A stretch of 64,000 nucleotides of DNA from Leptospira kobayashii (lineage in GTDB: Bacteria; Spirochaetota; Leptospiria; Leptospirales; Leptospiraceae). The stretch's first letter is position 1. Every line of letters starts with the position of its first letter. This document shows positions 44,415 through 53,610 of the stretch, piece by piece. The notes beneath the pieces are model-generated. The model ran no database searches, had not been told where the DNA came from, and was given only the letters and a program-made list of their open reading frames with translations. The position numbers were made by a program, and so were the translations under genes. The DNA is taken from assembly GCF_003114835.2 (NCBI RefSeq), contig NZ_AP025028.1, positions 1,826,001 to 1,890,000 on the forward strand, written 5' to 3'.

Positions 44415-45071
44415 ATGTCCCGGAAATACTTCAATGATAGTTTTGATCGAATCTCGGAAGAAAAGAGAAATCGAATTCTGTCAATTGCCGTGTCTGAATT
44501 TGCCAACAGGGGATTCACAAGCGCAAACACAAACACGATCGCCCAAAAAGCAGGGATCAGTGTCGGCTCATTATATAAATACTTTGAAACGAAGGAAGAC
44601 TTTTTTCTAACCGCGGTCCATCATGGAGTTTCTCAACTCGAAAAGGCATTGGAATCGGTTCTATTGGAGAAGGTCGATTTTTTCGGTAAGATAGAAAAGA
44701 TACTACGAATCATTCAAATTCATTCCAGAGAAAACCAGGATATCATCAGACTTTACAACGAGATGACTTCGGAGAGTAATTCCGAACTGATCAACCGGCT
44801 TTCCAGTGAACTGGAATCCATTTCTGCAAAATGTTATACCCAAATTATCGATTTAGCAAAAGAAGAAGGAATCATTCCAGTCGATACAAACAGTTCCATC
44901 CATGCTTTTTTATTGGATAATATATTTATGAGTCTTCAGTTCTCTTACGCAACGGAATATTATAAAGAGAGAATGAAAATCTATTTAGGTGAGGACGTGT
45001 TTGAAAGAGACGAAGATGTCATCATCGGGGTGATGCAATTTATCAGACGGGCGTTTGGCGGCGGAATCTGA
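44415..45071 (+). CDS. TetR/AcrR-family regulator of the aminotransferase/aldolase island
   Basis: 218 aa. N-terminal helix-turn-helix FANRGFTSANTNTIAQKAGISVGSLYKYFETKEDFF. The C-terminal ligand domain is not diagnostic. The start at 44415 follows AGAGGG; the frame is open from 44367, but that start would lie within the operator. Divergent from the aminotransferase operon across a 32-bp palindrome, so autoregulation is expected. The same operator core occurs in front of the MFS and kinase genes. Confidence 0.92.
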   Translation: MSRKYFNDSFDRISEEKRNRILSIAVSEFANRGFTSANTNTIAQKAGISVGSLYKYFETKEDFFLTAVHHGVSQLEKALESVLLEKVDFFGKIEKILRIIQIHSRENQDIIRLYNEMTSESNSELINRLSSELESISAKCYTQIIDLAKEEGIIPVDTNSSIHAFLLDNIFMSLQFSYATEYYKERMKIYLGEDVFERDEDVIIGVMQFIRRAFGGGI

Positions 45072-45728
45072 TATAATCGTTTGATGTTGCACGCTCCTGT
45101 GCGCTTAACCTCAGTGTTACGACGCACGAGTTTCGGGCTGTCCTGGCCATTCGCAGCGACCCATAGGGAGCGAGAATGTGAACTGGACGGTTAGCGAATG
45201 CGGTAGTCCAGATTCACAGACTTGCTTGCAAGTCTAACCAATGGTCACGTAAATCTTTAATCAACTAACTTTCGGAAGTTCACATCAATCCTGAGATGTG
45301 CTATAGCCACTGCGAGAAACATCTCACTTGCTTTTAAGAGAAGAGAGACTTTATTTATGTTTGTATGGGCGGCTCGCATTCCTTTCTATTTCCTTAACTT
45401 TATTAATTACGCGATCACGCTCTCCCTCGGCGGCTACGCTCGGTCGATCGTTGCCGCAAAAGTTGGATTTTATATATTACCTTTTATTTAAAACTCATCG
45501 AACCTAGGTAGGATGGCAAAAAGCCGAACTTTTTATAAGAATTTTAGGGAAAATAGAAAGAGGGATTGCTGGTTCAAGGCGGATGTGTTAGTTGGAACTC
45601 ATTGGGTGGCGGGTGGATTACCCCTCCCAAATCAGGGCGGGGATACCAGAATCCCATCTTATAAGGAAACTTACCTCTAACTTAAAAAACACAGGACGTT
45701 CCGTGAAAATTACAAGTCACATCAAAGG
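45072..45728. other. 657-bp gene-free region with clustered hairpins
   Basis: No credible frame exists on either strand. Hairpins: TGTGAA-CTGGAC with GTCCAG-a-TTCACA (45177-45218), AGACTTG/CAAGTCT (45218-45235), AACTT-TCGG-AAGTT (45267-45280), TGAGATGT/ACATCTCA (45292-45326). CATTCGC (45148-45154) can pair with GCGAATG (45194-45200) in the first loop. The downstream part has GC-rich blocks (around 45422-45462 and 45600-45655) that look like dispersed-repeat debris. Together this could be a structured RNA or a decayed mobile or repeat element. Confidence 0.5.
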
Positions 45729-46952
45729 TTAACCCTTCCGAGCCTCCATAAAAGGAGATTCTTTCAGAAAAAATACCAAAATGAAATTCAAGGCGGACAA
45801 ACCCAGAAACAAATACAAAAAGGAAATCATTCCGAAATAATTCATCCCAAGTATAAAAACTATCCCTGAGATTTGTCCTACCAGAAGAAGTAATCCTTGT
45901 GAGGTGGACTCGGGCGCAGGAGAAGTGATCTCTGCACAGTATTGGAATCCGATCGGAGCTCCGATCCCCAAGAGAAAAAAACCTATGATTGCCGAGGAAA
46001 TAAGCAGGGGGATAAAATCATTTGAAATAGTAAATAAACCAAGCCCGAATAAAAATCCTCCCATCGCAACAATCAGAAAAGTTTTTCTTTTTTGCAATCG
46101 GTCGGAAAGTGGAGGGATGATCACTCCGCCCAAGATACCTGCAATCAGCATAATACCTCCTACAAGTCCTGACTCTTCTATGTTTAAACCTTTGATTTCT
46201 GAAATTTGATCAATGCATGTGCTCACTGCGTTGAAGACTCCAAGCCCGATCAAAAATAAAAACAATATCTTTCTCATATCATTCTTATTCCATAAAAAAC
46301 GGATTCCTTCCCAAAAAGGGAGTCGGCTGTCTTCCCCGTGTATGCTTGGTGAGGTGGGTGGCTTTTCTTTGCTGAAGATTAAAAATAAAACTGCTGAGAT
46401 CAGTGAAATGATTCCGTAAAGCAGCATCACTTCGGGAATTTTTTCACCTTTCTCTCCTCCTTCCAAAAGGATAGGAGTCAAAATCATCACAAAGATGATT
46501 CCTAAAAATTGAGCGAGGGTTCCTAGGGCTACGGACGTGGCTCTTTCCTGAATCGGAAACCATAAAACACTGATCTTTGTAACTGCATTGAGTAAAAAAG
46601 GTTGGGCGATCGCAAGACCGATTTGGCTTATCAGAACAATTGTATAATCATTCGCATAAATTCCTTTGAGAATTCCAAAGACCCCCATTAGAACCGCACC
46701 GAATCCTACTCCTTTCCGAATACCGTAAGTATCAATGATATAGGAAGCGGGGATCGCAACGATCACAAACACAGCTAAGAATATGAGAGAAAGCAGGTCG
46801 ATTTGGACAGGACTTACCGAATAGAACTCCTTTGCATCCCGGGCAATGGGAGCGAACGTCAGCCATTGCATGCATATGGCGGCAGTGATCAATATATACA
46901 AAGATAAAATCACCCAACGATAGGGATAGACTTGGATCGAATTTTGGCTCAT
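45729..46952 (-). CDS. MFS transporter of the aminotransferase/kinase island
   Basis: 407 aa from the ATG at 46952 (AAGGAG six bases before it); the frame is open to 47036. About 12 membrane helices, with YRWVILSLYILITAAICMQW as the first and IPASYIIDTYGIRKGVG as the MFS loop motif. The family resembles organic-acid or small-metabolite transporters (FLVCR-like). Divergent from the kinase gene, sharing the TGAGTGATCACTCA operator. It probably imports the substrate of the island. Confidence 0.88.
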   Translation of the reverse strand: MSQNSIQVYPYRWVILSLYILITAAICMQWLTFAPIARDAKEFYSVSPVQIDLLSLIFLAVFVIVAIPASYIIDTYGIRKGVGFGAVLMGVFGILKGIYANDYTIVLISQIGLAIAQPFLLNAVTKISVLWFPIQERATSVALGTLAQFLGIIFVMILTPILLEGGEKGEKIPEVMLLYGIISLISAVLFLIFSKEKPPTSPSIHGEDSRLPFWEGIRFLWNKNDMRKILFLFLIGLGVFNAVSTCIDQISEIKGLNIEESGLVGGIMLIAGILGGVIIPPLSDRLQKRKTFLIVAMGGFLFGLGLFTISNDFIPLLISSAIIGFFLLGIGAPIGFQYCAEITSPAPESTSQGLLLLVGQISGIVFILGMNYFGMISFLYLFLGLSALNFILVFFLKESPFMEARKG

Positions 46953-47023
46953 TCCATTCTCCTTAGATCTGCTTTTCCCATTTGGAAAAAGAATTGCTTT
47001 TGTGGCAGATTTTCCAGTTTCAT

Positions 47024-47041
47024 AGTGAGTGATCACTCACT
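47024..47041. promoter_or_regulatory. TetR-type operator between MFS and FGGY kinase
   Basis: An 18-bp perfect palindrome, AGTGAGTGATCACTCACT, in the divergent intergenic region, 38 bp before the kinase ATG. Thirteen of 14 core bases match the operator at 44357-44388. Confidence 0.8.
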
Positions 47042-47078
47042 TTTTTCTATCGCCCGGAAATTTGAGACAAGGAAGACC

Positions 47079-48689
47079 ATGAGCCATAACATTTATATAC
47101 TTTCCTATGACGTAGGTACCACAGGTGTAAAAACCTGCCTCTTTCTGCTTGGAGAACGTTTGGAGCTTACACATGCCTCTCTTTCCGAATATCCTATCCA
47201 TTTATTGGAAAACGGAGGAGCGGAACAGGACCCGGATGACTGGTGGAAGGCTCTGCAAACAACTACCCGCGAAATTTTGAAAGAAACCGGAATTTCTCCC
47301 GAGAGTATCCAAGGGATTTCTTTTTGTTCCCAGATGCAAGGTTTGGTTTTGGTGGATTCGCATTTTAACCCGGTACGTCGTGCAATGAGTTATATGGATG
47401 CAAGGGCAACGGAAGAGATACGAAAAGGGCTGGGTCATGGTTTGAAAATCGAAGGAATCAATGCATTCAAACTTTTGTTATCTCTATGGATTACAGGAGC
47501 TGTCGCGGGAAGCGTAAAAGATCCTATTTGGAAATATAAGTGGGTGGAAAAAAACGAACCGAACCTTTTCTCTAAAGTTAGGTGGTGGTTGGACGTAAAG
47601 GAATTCCTAATCGCAAAATGTACAAACCAAGCTGTGATGACAAGAGATACTGCGTTCACTACCTTCTTATACGATTCCCGAAAAGGGAAAGGAAATTGGA
47701 GCCGTTTACTTACTAAACTTTTTAAAATCAATTTGAAACATCTTCCCCGGATCATCAATTCTTCCGATCAGGTGGATGGTCTGACAAAGGAAGCCGCAGA
47801 ATTCTTAGGATTGAAAGAAGGGACCGCAGTATTCGGAGGAGGAGGAGACGCATCACTCATCGGTGTGGGAGCCGGGGCGGTTTTGGAAGGAGATACTCAT
47901 ATTTATGCAGGTACTTCCGGCTGGGTGTCCACAGTCACCAAACAAAGAAAAGTTGATGTTGATTCCAGAATTGCCTCCATAGTGGGAGCAAGATCCGGAT
48001 TTTATAATTATTTCGGAGAGCAGGAGACTTCCGGGAAATGTTTACAATGGGTAAGAGACCACCTTGCATTGGATGAAATCGATTTGTATCTGGAGAAGAA
48101 AAAAATCACCGATGGTCCCGATGCCATCTACGAAAGTCTTTTCGAATATATGTTTGATTCCATCAAAGATACCGAACCGGGATCGGAAGGATTGATCTTT
48201 ACTCCCTGGTTGCACGGAAATCGTTGTCCGTTTGAAGATTCGAACGCACGCGGTATGTTCTTCAATATCGGTTTAAATACAGGAAAAAGACTTCTCATTC
48301 GTTCCGTTGTAGAAGGAATTCTATTTCATAAAAAATGGATTTTGGAACTTTCGGAAAATAAGGTAAGTAGTTCGCAAACCATCCGTTTTGTGGGAGGAGT
48401 TGCGAGATCTTCTTTTATTTGCCAGACTCTTGCTGACATCACAGGAAGGAAAGTGGAAAGGGTGCATCAACCGGAAAACGTAGGTGCTATGGGGGCTGCC
48501 GCTCTGGTTGCTTTGGGCTTAGGAAAGATTAAAAATTTTGAAGGCTTAAAAGAAATGATTCCTGTAAAGGATGAATGGATTCCCAATCCGAATGTGAAAG
48601 ATATCTATGAAAAGAATTTTAAAGTTTTTAAAAGATTGTACAAGTTGAACAGGAAAAACTTTTCGGAACTAAACAAATTTACCGATTAA
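47079..48689 (+). CDS. FGGY-family carbohydrate kinase (xylulokinase-like)
   Basis: 536 aa from the ATG at 47079 (AAGGA seven bases before); the frame is open from 46932. SYDVGTTGVKTCLF at the N-terminus is the ATP-binding phosphate loop; GGGGDASLIGVGAG and RFVGGVARSSFICQTLADITGRKV are the FGGY signature regions. It should phosphorylate a ketose, polyol or sugar acid, producing the substrate for the aldolase 5 kb away. Its 3' end overlaps the convergent TetR gene by 21 bp. Confidence 0.92.
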   Translation: MSHNIYILSYDVGTTGVKTCLFLLGERLELTHASLSEYPIHLLENGGAEQDPDDWWKALQTTTREILKETGISPESIQGISFCSQMQGLVLVDSHFNPVRRAMSYMDARATEEIRKGLGHGLKIEGINAFKLLLSLWITGAVAGSVKDPIWKYKWVEKNEPNLFSKVRWWLDVKEFLIAKCTNQAVMTRDTAFTTFLYDSRKGKGNWSRLLTKLFKINLKHLPRIINSSDQVDGLTKEAAEFLGLKEGTAVFGGGGDASLIGVGAGAVLEGDTHIYAGTSGWVSTVTKQRKVDVDSRIASIVGARSGFYNYFGEQETSGKCLQWVRDHLALDEIDLYLEKKKITDGPDAIYESLFEYMFDSIKDTEPGSEGLIFTPWLHGNRCPFEDSNARGMFFNIGLNTGKRLLIRSVVEGILFHKKWILELSENKVSSSQTIRFVGGVARSSFICQTLADITGRKVERVHQPENVGAMGAAALVALGLGKIKNFEGLKEMIPVKDEWIPNPNVKDIYEKNFKVFKRLYKLNRKNFSELNKFTD

Positions 48690-49205
48690 AATTTCCATTC
48701 TCCTTCTTAACGTTTTTACTGTTGGTACATCCGCACTCATTCCGTCCATTGCCAAAAAGAAAATTTCCGCACTTTCTTTATCTCCTAGGATGGTTTGAAC
48801 TGATTTGATAATGAACTTTTCGTATTTTTCCATAACTTTCGGAGAGAGTCGGGAACAAGCTTCGTAATAATCGGAAGTCATCGGACGACCGGCAACCTTG
48901 CTCCAAGGTTCAATCAATAAGATTTCCGAGATCCGAATTAGTTTTTCTTTCGGGCTTAAATTTGTTTTTAATACTTCTTCGGAAGACTCGTATCTTCCTT
49001 CCAATAGATAATTGAATATTTCCGTGAACAGATCTTCTTTATTTTTAAATTTAAGATAAAGTAAGGGACGGGAAAGATTCGCTTTTTTGGCAATATCATC
49101 CATAGAAGTTTTGGAATAACCGAATTGCAAAAAACAATCCAAAGCAGCTTCCAAGATTTCCTTTCTGCGTGTCTCCTCTTCCAAAACATCGGCTTTCTTT
49201 ACCAT
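48669..49205 (-). CDS. TetR-family regulator, second in the island
   Basis: 178 aa. Helix-turn-helix FGYSKTSMDDIAKKANLSRPLLYLKFKNKEDLF. A different palindrome (TTTGACAAAA-N7-TTTTGTCAAA) lies just upstream, so it probably represses itself and perhaps the short genes on the plus strand that follow. Its ligand is unknown. Confidence 0.9.
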   Translation of the reverse strand: MVKKADVLEEETRRKEILEAALDCFLQFGYSKTSMDDIAKKANLSRPLLYLKFKNKEDLFTEIFNYLLEGRYESSEEVLKTNLSPKEKLIRISEILLIEPWSKVAGRPMTSDYYEACSRLSPKVMEKYEKFIIKSVQTILGDKESAEIFFLAMDGMSADVPTVKTLRRRMEILIGKFV

Positions 49206-49212
49206 AGCTTAT

Positions 49213-49239
49213 TTTGACAAAAACTTGTCTTTTGTCAAA
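49213..49239. promoter_or_regulatory. Operator of the second TetR gene
   Basis: Perfect 10-7-10 palindrome TTTGACAAAA/TTTTGTCAAA, 8 bp before the TetR start codon. Another half-site TTTTGACAAA occurs near 49279, in front of the dehydrogenase relic, and an inverted TGTCAAAA near 49344. Confidence 0.65.
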
Positions 49240-49377
49240 TGATATACTGTTTCGGAGATTTCGTTATGGTTTTATCTATTTTGACAAATTATACAAAAAA
49301 CGTAAAAATGTTATGTTTTTTCTTTCCGATCTTTCTTTTCCTCTGTCAAAATATAAAGTGACCGGATAGGTGAAATA

Positions 49378-49533
49378 ATGGAAAAAGTTTGGTTTATTAC
49401 GGAAAGTTCCGGAGGACTCGGGCGAAGCTTGGCGGAATCGGAAAATCCTCCTTTGCGATTGGCTTTGGGAAAAGACGCGGTGGAGATGATACGTAGAAAT
49501 GATAAAACAAAATCGGAAGAGAAGGAAAAATAA
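49378..49533 (+). pseudogene. Short-chain dehydrogenase remnant with large internal deletion
   Basis: 51 codons, intact frame. The first 20 residues, MEKVWFITESSGGLGRSLAE, are the N-terminal cofactor-binding strand and glycine loop of an SDR. The next, NPPLRLALGKDAVEMIRR, are the usual C-terminal end of such an enzyme. About 200 or more central residues, including the catalytic Tyr-x3-Lys, are missing, so the gene lost its middle in frame. It cannot be an active dehydrogenase. Its stop codon abuts the ATG of the next gene, and it may still be translated. Confidence 0.75.
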
Positions 49534-50199
49534 ATGAAACAGAAGATCAAAGTTTTACTTACCGGAGCAACCGGTATGGTAGGAGAAGGGGTACTACACG
49601 AATGTTTAAAATCGGAAGCAGTCGAATCCGTCTTACTTGTTAGTAGAAAACCATCTAACATAAAACATCCGAAAGTGAAAGAGATTATTGTCCCTCAGTT
49701 TTCCGATCTGAGCGGTTATACGGAAGAATTAAAAGGGTATGACGTTTGTTATTTTTGTTTGGGGGTATCATCTGCGGGAATGAAGGAAGAAAAGTATCGG
49801 GAACTCACTTATACTTTAACTTTGGATTTTGCAAAATTAATTTCAAAATTAAATCCCGATTCGGAATTCTTTTATATCTCAGGCAAAAGTACGGATTCTT
49901 CTGAAAAAGGATCCATCATGTGGGCGCGGGTAAAAGGGAAAACGGAAAATGATTTGAGAAAACTAGGTTTTGCCAAAGTTTATGCGGTTCGACCCGGTTA
50001 TTTGCATCCTACCCCCGGATTGAAAAATACGATCGTGTATTATCATTATATTACCTGGGCTTATCCGATGTTACGAAAATTTTTTCCTAAGTCAGTATCC
50101 ACTCTGGAAGAGTTGGGACGTGCGATGATCTCAGTCAGTCTCAACGGATATGAAAAAGATATCCTGGAAGTAGAAGATATTATCGAATTGGCAAAATAA
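49534..50199 (+). CDS. NAD(P)-binding epimerase/dehydratase-like protein
   Basis: 221 aa. Rossmann loop LLTGATGMVGEGVL, CYFCLGVSSAGM, and a conserved late segment AVRPGYLHPTPG. It resembles atypical short-chain dehydrogenases without a clear YxxxK. Function unknown. It starts right after the stop of the SDR relic. Confidence 0.8.
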   Translation: MKQKIKVLLTGATGMVGEGVLHECLKSEAVESVLLVSRKPSNIKHPKVKEIIVPQFSDLSGYTEELKGYDVCYFCLGVSSAGMKEEKYRELTYTLTLDFAKLISKLNPDSEFFYISGKSTDSSEKGSIMWARVKGKTENDLRKLGFAKVYAVRPGYLHPTPGLKNTIVYYHYITWAYPMLRKFFPKSVSTLEELGRAMISVSLNGYEKDILEVEDIIELAK

Positions 50200-50304
50200 G
50201 TTCCGGACAAGTACGGACTTGATTTCCTATACTTCGGAAGGGTCATTTGTTTTTAAATTGACTCTTCCTTTTCCCTGTTTAAATTTTCTATAGGGAGACT
50301 TATA

Positions 50305-50532
50305 ATGAAATCCAAATGGATCTTTCTTTTACTACTTACACTTACCATTCAATGCGCTAGTTCCAATTCCAAGGATTCTTCGGAAGGTGACGGCAAATTG
50401 GTAGATACAATCATTCAAAAAGCGCAGTCGGAAGAAGGTCAAAAAGCGATTCAAACTGCAAAAGAAAAACTACAAGACAAAGAAACCCAAGAGAAGCTGA
50501 AAAGCCTTATCAGCAAAGACAAGAAAAAATAA
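50305..50532 (+). CDS. Small putative lipoprotein
   Basis: 75 aa. A hydrophobic signal MKSKWIFLLLLTLTIQC ends in a loose leptospiral lipobox (Cys17). The mature part is a charged, Lys/Glu-rich, alpha-helical segment (QKAQSEEGQKAIQTAKEKLQ). Function unknown. A GGGAG ribosome site precedes it and a strong terminator follows. Confidence 0.75.
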   Translation: MKSKWIFLLLLTLTIQCASSNSKDSSEGDGKLVDTIIQKAQSEEGQKAIQTAKEKLQDKETQEKLKSLISKDKKK

Positions 50533-50550
50533 AGTTTACTTTGGCCTTGT

Positions 50551-50587
50551 ATACGGGACTCCCTTTTAGAAGTCCCGTATGGTTTTT
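50551..50587 (+). terminator. Rho-independent terminator of the lipoprotein gene
   Basis: Perfect 10-bp stem ATACGGGACT/AGTCCCGTAT, 10-base loop, followed by GGTTTTT. It lies in the gap between the lipoprotein gene and convergent leuD; its T-run overlaps the last codon of leuD. Confidence 0.9.
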
Positions 50588-51206
50588 AAGTGGCCAATTG
50601 GTAATAAGAATGGGAAGAGAAGTATTCTTTTTTGAAAGAATCGATTTCTTCCTTTTTTTGTAGTGTGATGTCTATGTCATCCCAGCCGTTCACCACTCTT
50701 TGCTTTGCGTTTTCGGCAAGTATAAAAGAGTATTCTTTTTCTCCCGCATAAACTTTCCCTTCTTCCAAATCTATGGAAATTCCGATTTTTCCTTGTTTGG
50801 TGGCAAATTCGGAAAGCTCAAAAATCTCTTTTTCATTCAACCGGATGAGTGCGATCCCATTTTTAGGAGCGTTGATGGAAAAGATATCCGCAAACGAAGT
50901 CGCGATGACAGCTTTCAAACCGAAACCTGCGATGGCCCAAGGGGCGTGCTCTCTACTGGATCCGCAACCGAAGTTTGCACCTGAGATCAGAATGCTTGCT
51001 TTGTCATAAGGACTTCGGTTCAATATGAATTCCGGATTGGGGACTTTTCCTTCCTCATCCAAATACCTCCAATCGAAAAACAAATGGTTTCCGAATCCTT
51101 CCTTGCCGATCAATTTCATAAATTGTTTGGGTAGGATTTGATCCGTATCTATATCGTCTTTCACGATGGATGCTGCGATTCCGGTATGTTTCTTCCAAGC
51201 TTTCAT
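50586..51206 (-). CDS. leuD: 3-isopropylmalate dehydratase small subunit
   Basis: 206 aa. [15 protein letters not shown] at the start, [18 protein letters not shown] and INAPKNGIA are LeuD signatures. With LeuC it isomerises 2-isopropylmalate (and citramalate in citramalate-pathway organisms). Its ATG overlaps the leuC stop. Confidence 0.96.
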   Translation of the reverse strand: MKAWKKHTGIAASIVKDDIDTDQILPKQFMKLIGKEGFGNHLFFDWRYLDEEGKVPNPEFILNRSPYDKASILISGANFGCGSSREHAPWAIAGFGLKAVIATSFADIFSINAPKNGIALIRLNEKEIFELSEFATKQGKIGISIDLEEGKVYAGEKEYSFILAENAKQRVVNGWDDIDITLQKKEEIDSFKKEYFSSHSYYQLAT

Positions 51207-52606
51207 AATTCCCTCCAGGATCTTATATCAACAAATTTTCCCGATACCGCGGCACCTACCGCCATGGCGGGACTTACCAAATGAGTGCGTCCTCCTTTTC
51301 CTTGTCTTCCTTCGAAATTTCTATTGGAAGTGGAAGCACATCTTTCTCCCGGTTTCAAAATATCATCGTTCATAGCAAGGCACATGGAACAACCGGGCTC
51401 TCTCCATTCGAATCCAGCTTCTTTGAAGATCTTATCCAAACCTTCCTTTTCCGCTTGTCGTTTCACTCTACCGGAACCTGGAACAACTAATGCCTGTACT
51501 CTGGTATGGACTTTTCTACCTTTTGCAAGTTTTGCCGCCGCTCTTAAATCTTCGATTCTGGAATTTGTACAAGATCCGATAAACACCTTATCTATCTCTA
51601 TATCCTGAATCGCCACTCCCGATTTTAATCCCATATATTCCAAGGCCGATTCCGTAGAAGCCTTTTCCGATAAACCAAAGTTAAATGGATCTGGAACTTT
51701 GCCTGTGATCGAAATCGTTTGGGAAGGTTTTGTTCCCCAAGTCACCTTCGGTTCCAATTCGGAAACATCCATTTCAATGACTTGGTCGTAAGTTGCATCC
51801 GGATCGGATCGCAAAGATTTCCAAAAACCGATGGCTTTGACTAGTTCATCTGCTCCAGGAGCAAATTCTCTACCTTGGATGTATTGAAATGTAATTTCGT
51901 CGGGTGCTACAAGTCCTGCCCGTGCGCCCGCTTCAATGCTCATATTGCAAAGAGTCATTCTTTCTTCCATGGAAAAAGAAGAGATCACATCTCCGGCGTA
52001 TTCTACCACATAACCTTGTCCTCCGTTCGTTCCGATTTTTTCAATTAATCCCAAGGCCAAATCCTTTGCAGTGATTCCAGTGGGCAATTTTCCTATAAAA
52101 CGAATCAACATGGACCCCGGTTTTTTTTGCACAATCGTTTGCGTTGCAAATACATGTTCCACTTCGCTAGTTCCGATTCCGAAAGCTAACGAACCGAAGG
52201 CGCCATGAGTTGATGTGTGTGAATCTCCGCATACGATCACTTGACCGGGTAAAGTGAACCCTAATTCCGGCCCGATCACATGAACCACTCCTTGGTCAGG
52301 ATGATCCCAGCCTAAAAGTTTGAATCCGAATTCTTTCGAATTTTGTTCCATAGTTTCCATTTGTTTTTTAGAAACAGGTCCGCTCGCATTTCTATCAGAA
52401 CGGTTTTTAGTGGAAACATTATGATCGATTACCCCCAAAGTAAGTTCGGGATGAAGCAAATTTCTACCTTTATCACGCAAACCTTGAAAGGCCTGTGCGG
52501 AAGTTACTTCATGAACCAAATGTCTATCCACAAACAGAATGGATTCTCCCGAGGAAAGATTTCCTGCGGTATGGTTTTCCCAAATTTTATCAAACATGGA
52601 TTTCAT
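51203..52606 (-). CDS. leuC: 3-isopropylmalate dehydratase large subunit
   Basis: 467 aa from the ATG at 52606. [13 protein letters not shown] and [11 protein letters not shown] supply the 4Fe-4S Cys ligands; [12 protein letters not shown] is the active-site region. A GTG 9 bases upstream is in frame, but it overlaps the AGAGG ribosome site, so the ATG is preferred. Operon with leuD, divergent from a LysR gene. Confidence 0.96.
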   Translation of the reverse strand: MKSMFDKIWENHTAGNLSSGESILFVDRHLVHEVTSAQAFQGLRDKGRNLLHPELTLGVIDHNVSTKNRSDRNASGPVSKKQMETMEQNSKEFGFKLLGWDHPDQGVVHVIGPELGFTLPGQVIVCGDSHTSTHGAFGSLAFGIGTSEVEHVFATQTIVQKKPGSMLIRFIGKLPTGITAKDLALGLIEKIGTNGGQGYVVEYAGDVISSFSMEERMTLCNMSIEAGARAGLVAPDEITFQYIQGREFAPGADELVKAIGFWKSLRSDPDATYDQVIEMDVSELEPKVTWGTKPSQTISITGKVPDPFNFGLSEKASTESALEYMGLKSGVAIQDIEIDKVFIGSCTNSRIEDLRAAAKLAKGRKVHTRVQALVVPGSGRVKRQAEKEGLDKIFKEAGFEWREPGCSMCLAMNDDILKPGERCASTSNRNFEGRQGKGGRTHLVSPAMAVGAAVSGKFVDIRSWREL

Positions 52607-52676
52607 TTTTTGCACCTCTGAAGAAAACTATAACTTCTTTTCTTGTATAATGCAAATAAATAGGATTGATATAATG

Positions 52677-52693
52677 TATAAGTAAAACTTATA
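52677..52693. promoter_or_regulatory. LysR-type binding site between leuC and the LysR gene
   Basis: Perfect dyad TATAAGT-AAA-ACTTATA in the divergent intergenic region, 21 bp before the LysR start codon. It fits the T-N11-A layout of LysR sites, so the LysR protein probably controls leuCD and itself. Confidence 0.55.
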
Positions 52694-52713
52694 TATCTTG
52701 ATATAGAGGGTTT

Positions 52714-53589
52714 ATGGAATTCAGACAAGTTCGTTATTTTTTGGAGATCGTCGACCGGGGGAGTTTTCAAAGAGCTGCGGATTCCTTGGGACTGACACAA
52801 CCGGCCCTGTCGTCGCAAGTCGCCCTTTTGGAAAGGGAGTTCGGGGAAAGCCTTTTGGAGAGGGGACCGAGGCAAGTCAAACTCACTTACAAAGGAGAGA
52901 TCTTCAGAACTTATGCTGAGCGTATGCGGGAAGTTTGGCGGGAATGCGAAGAAGGGATGAAAAGTTTTGAGAAGGATATCAAGGGAAATTTTTCCATCTC
53001 AGCAGGAGGAACCGTGTCCGCATGGATTCTTCCTATGATTATCAAACAAATCCGAAAAGACCACCCCGATCTTTCACTTTCCGTAATAGAAGGGGATGCA
53101 GGGGAAACAAAGGAATTGGTGATCGGCGGCAAAGTGGACATAGGGATTTTAACCGGCAAAACAATGGAAACCAATTTGATCAGTCATGAATTTTTATCGG
53201 ATACGATCATTCCCGTTGCCGCTAAAAATCATCCTATTTTTAATAAGAAAAAAAATGGTATCAGTGATTTGAAAAAAGAATCGTTTATCGTTTTTCACCC
53301 TGCATCCGCAGTGAGAAGAGCCGTAGAACAAAAGTTAAGATCTTTGAAGTTGGATTTTAAACCTCAGATCGCTATGGAACTTAGAAGTGTGGAATCCGTG
53401 ATCAAGTCGGTGGAAGCGGGACTCGGGATCGGTTTTATTTCCAAGTATTCTTTGAATGAAAAGCTAAAACAGATTCAAATCCCGGAACTCTTTACAGAAA
53501 GAAAGTTCTATGTTTGTTATAGAAAAAATCCCAGGCCGAGCTTGGTTTTACTTGCAAAAGAAATTCTCAATTCCGTTTCGAATTTATGA
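52714..53589 (+). CDS. LysR-family transcriptional regulator
   Basis: 291 aa. N-terminal helix-turn-helix MEFRQVRYFLEIVDRGSFQR...ALSSQVALLEREFGESLLER, then a periplasmic-binding-like effector domain. Divergent from leuCD, so it is a likely regulator of leucine biosynthesis; the effector may be a pathway intermediate (inferred). Confidence 0.92.
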   Translation: MEFRQVRYFLEIVDRGSFQRAADSLGLTQPALSSQVALLEREFGESLLERGPRQVKLTYKGEIFRTYAERMREVWRECEEGMKSFEKDIKGNFSISAGGTVSAWILPMIIKQIRKDHPDLSLSVIEGDAGETKELVIGGKVDIGILTGKTMETNLISHEFLSDTIIPVAAKNHPIFNKKKNGISDLKKESFIVFHPASAVRRAVEQKLRSLKLDFKPQIAMELRSVESVIKSVEAGLGIGFISKYSLNEKLKQIQIPELFTERKFYVCYRKNPRPSLVLLAKEILNSVSNL

Positions 53590-53610
53590 ACTTTTGAAAG
53601 TGAGTATCTT

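Noticed and set aside
45100..45200. Integron attC site (GCTTAAC ... GTTAGCG)
   Set aside because: The right core does not fit GTTRRRY, the inner arms are not complementary, and no integrase or cassette array is seen.
46932..47078. Longer N-terminus for the FGGY kinase
   Set aside because: It would cross the shared TetR operator and the divergent MFS gene; the ATG at 47079 has a good ribosome site and gives the family N-terminus.
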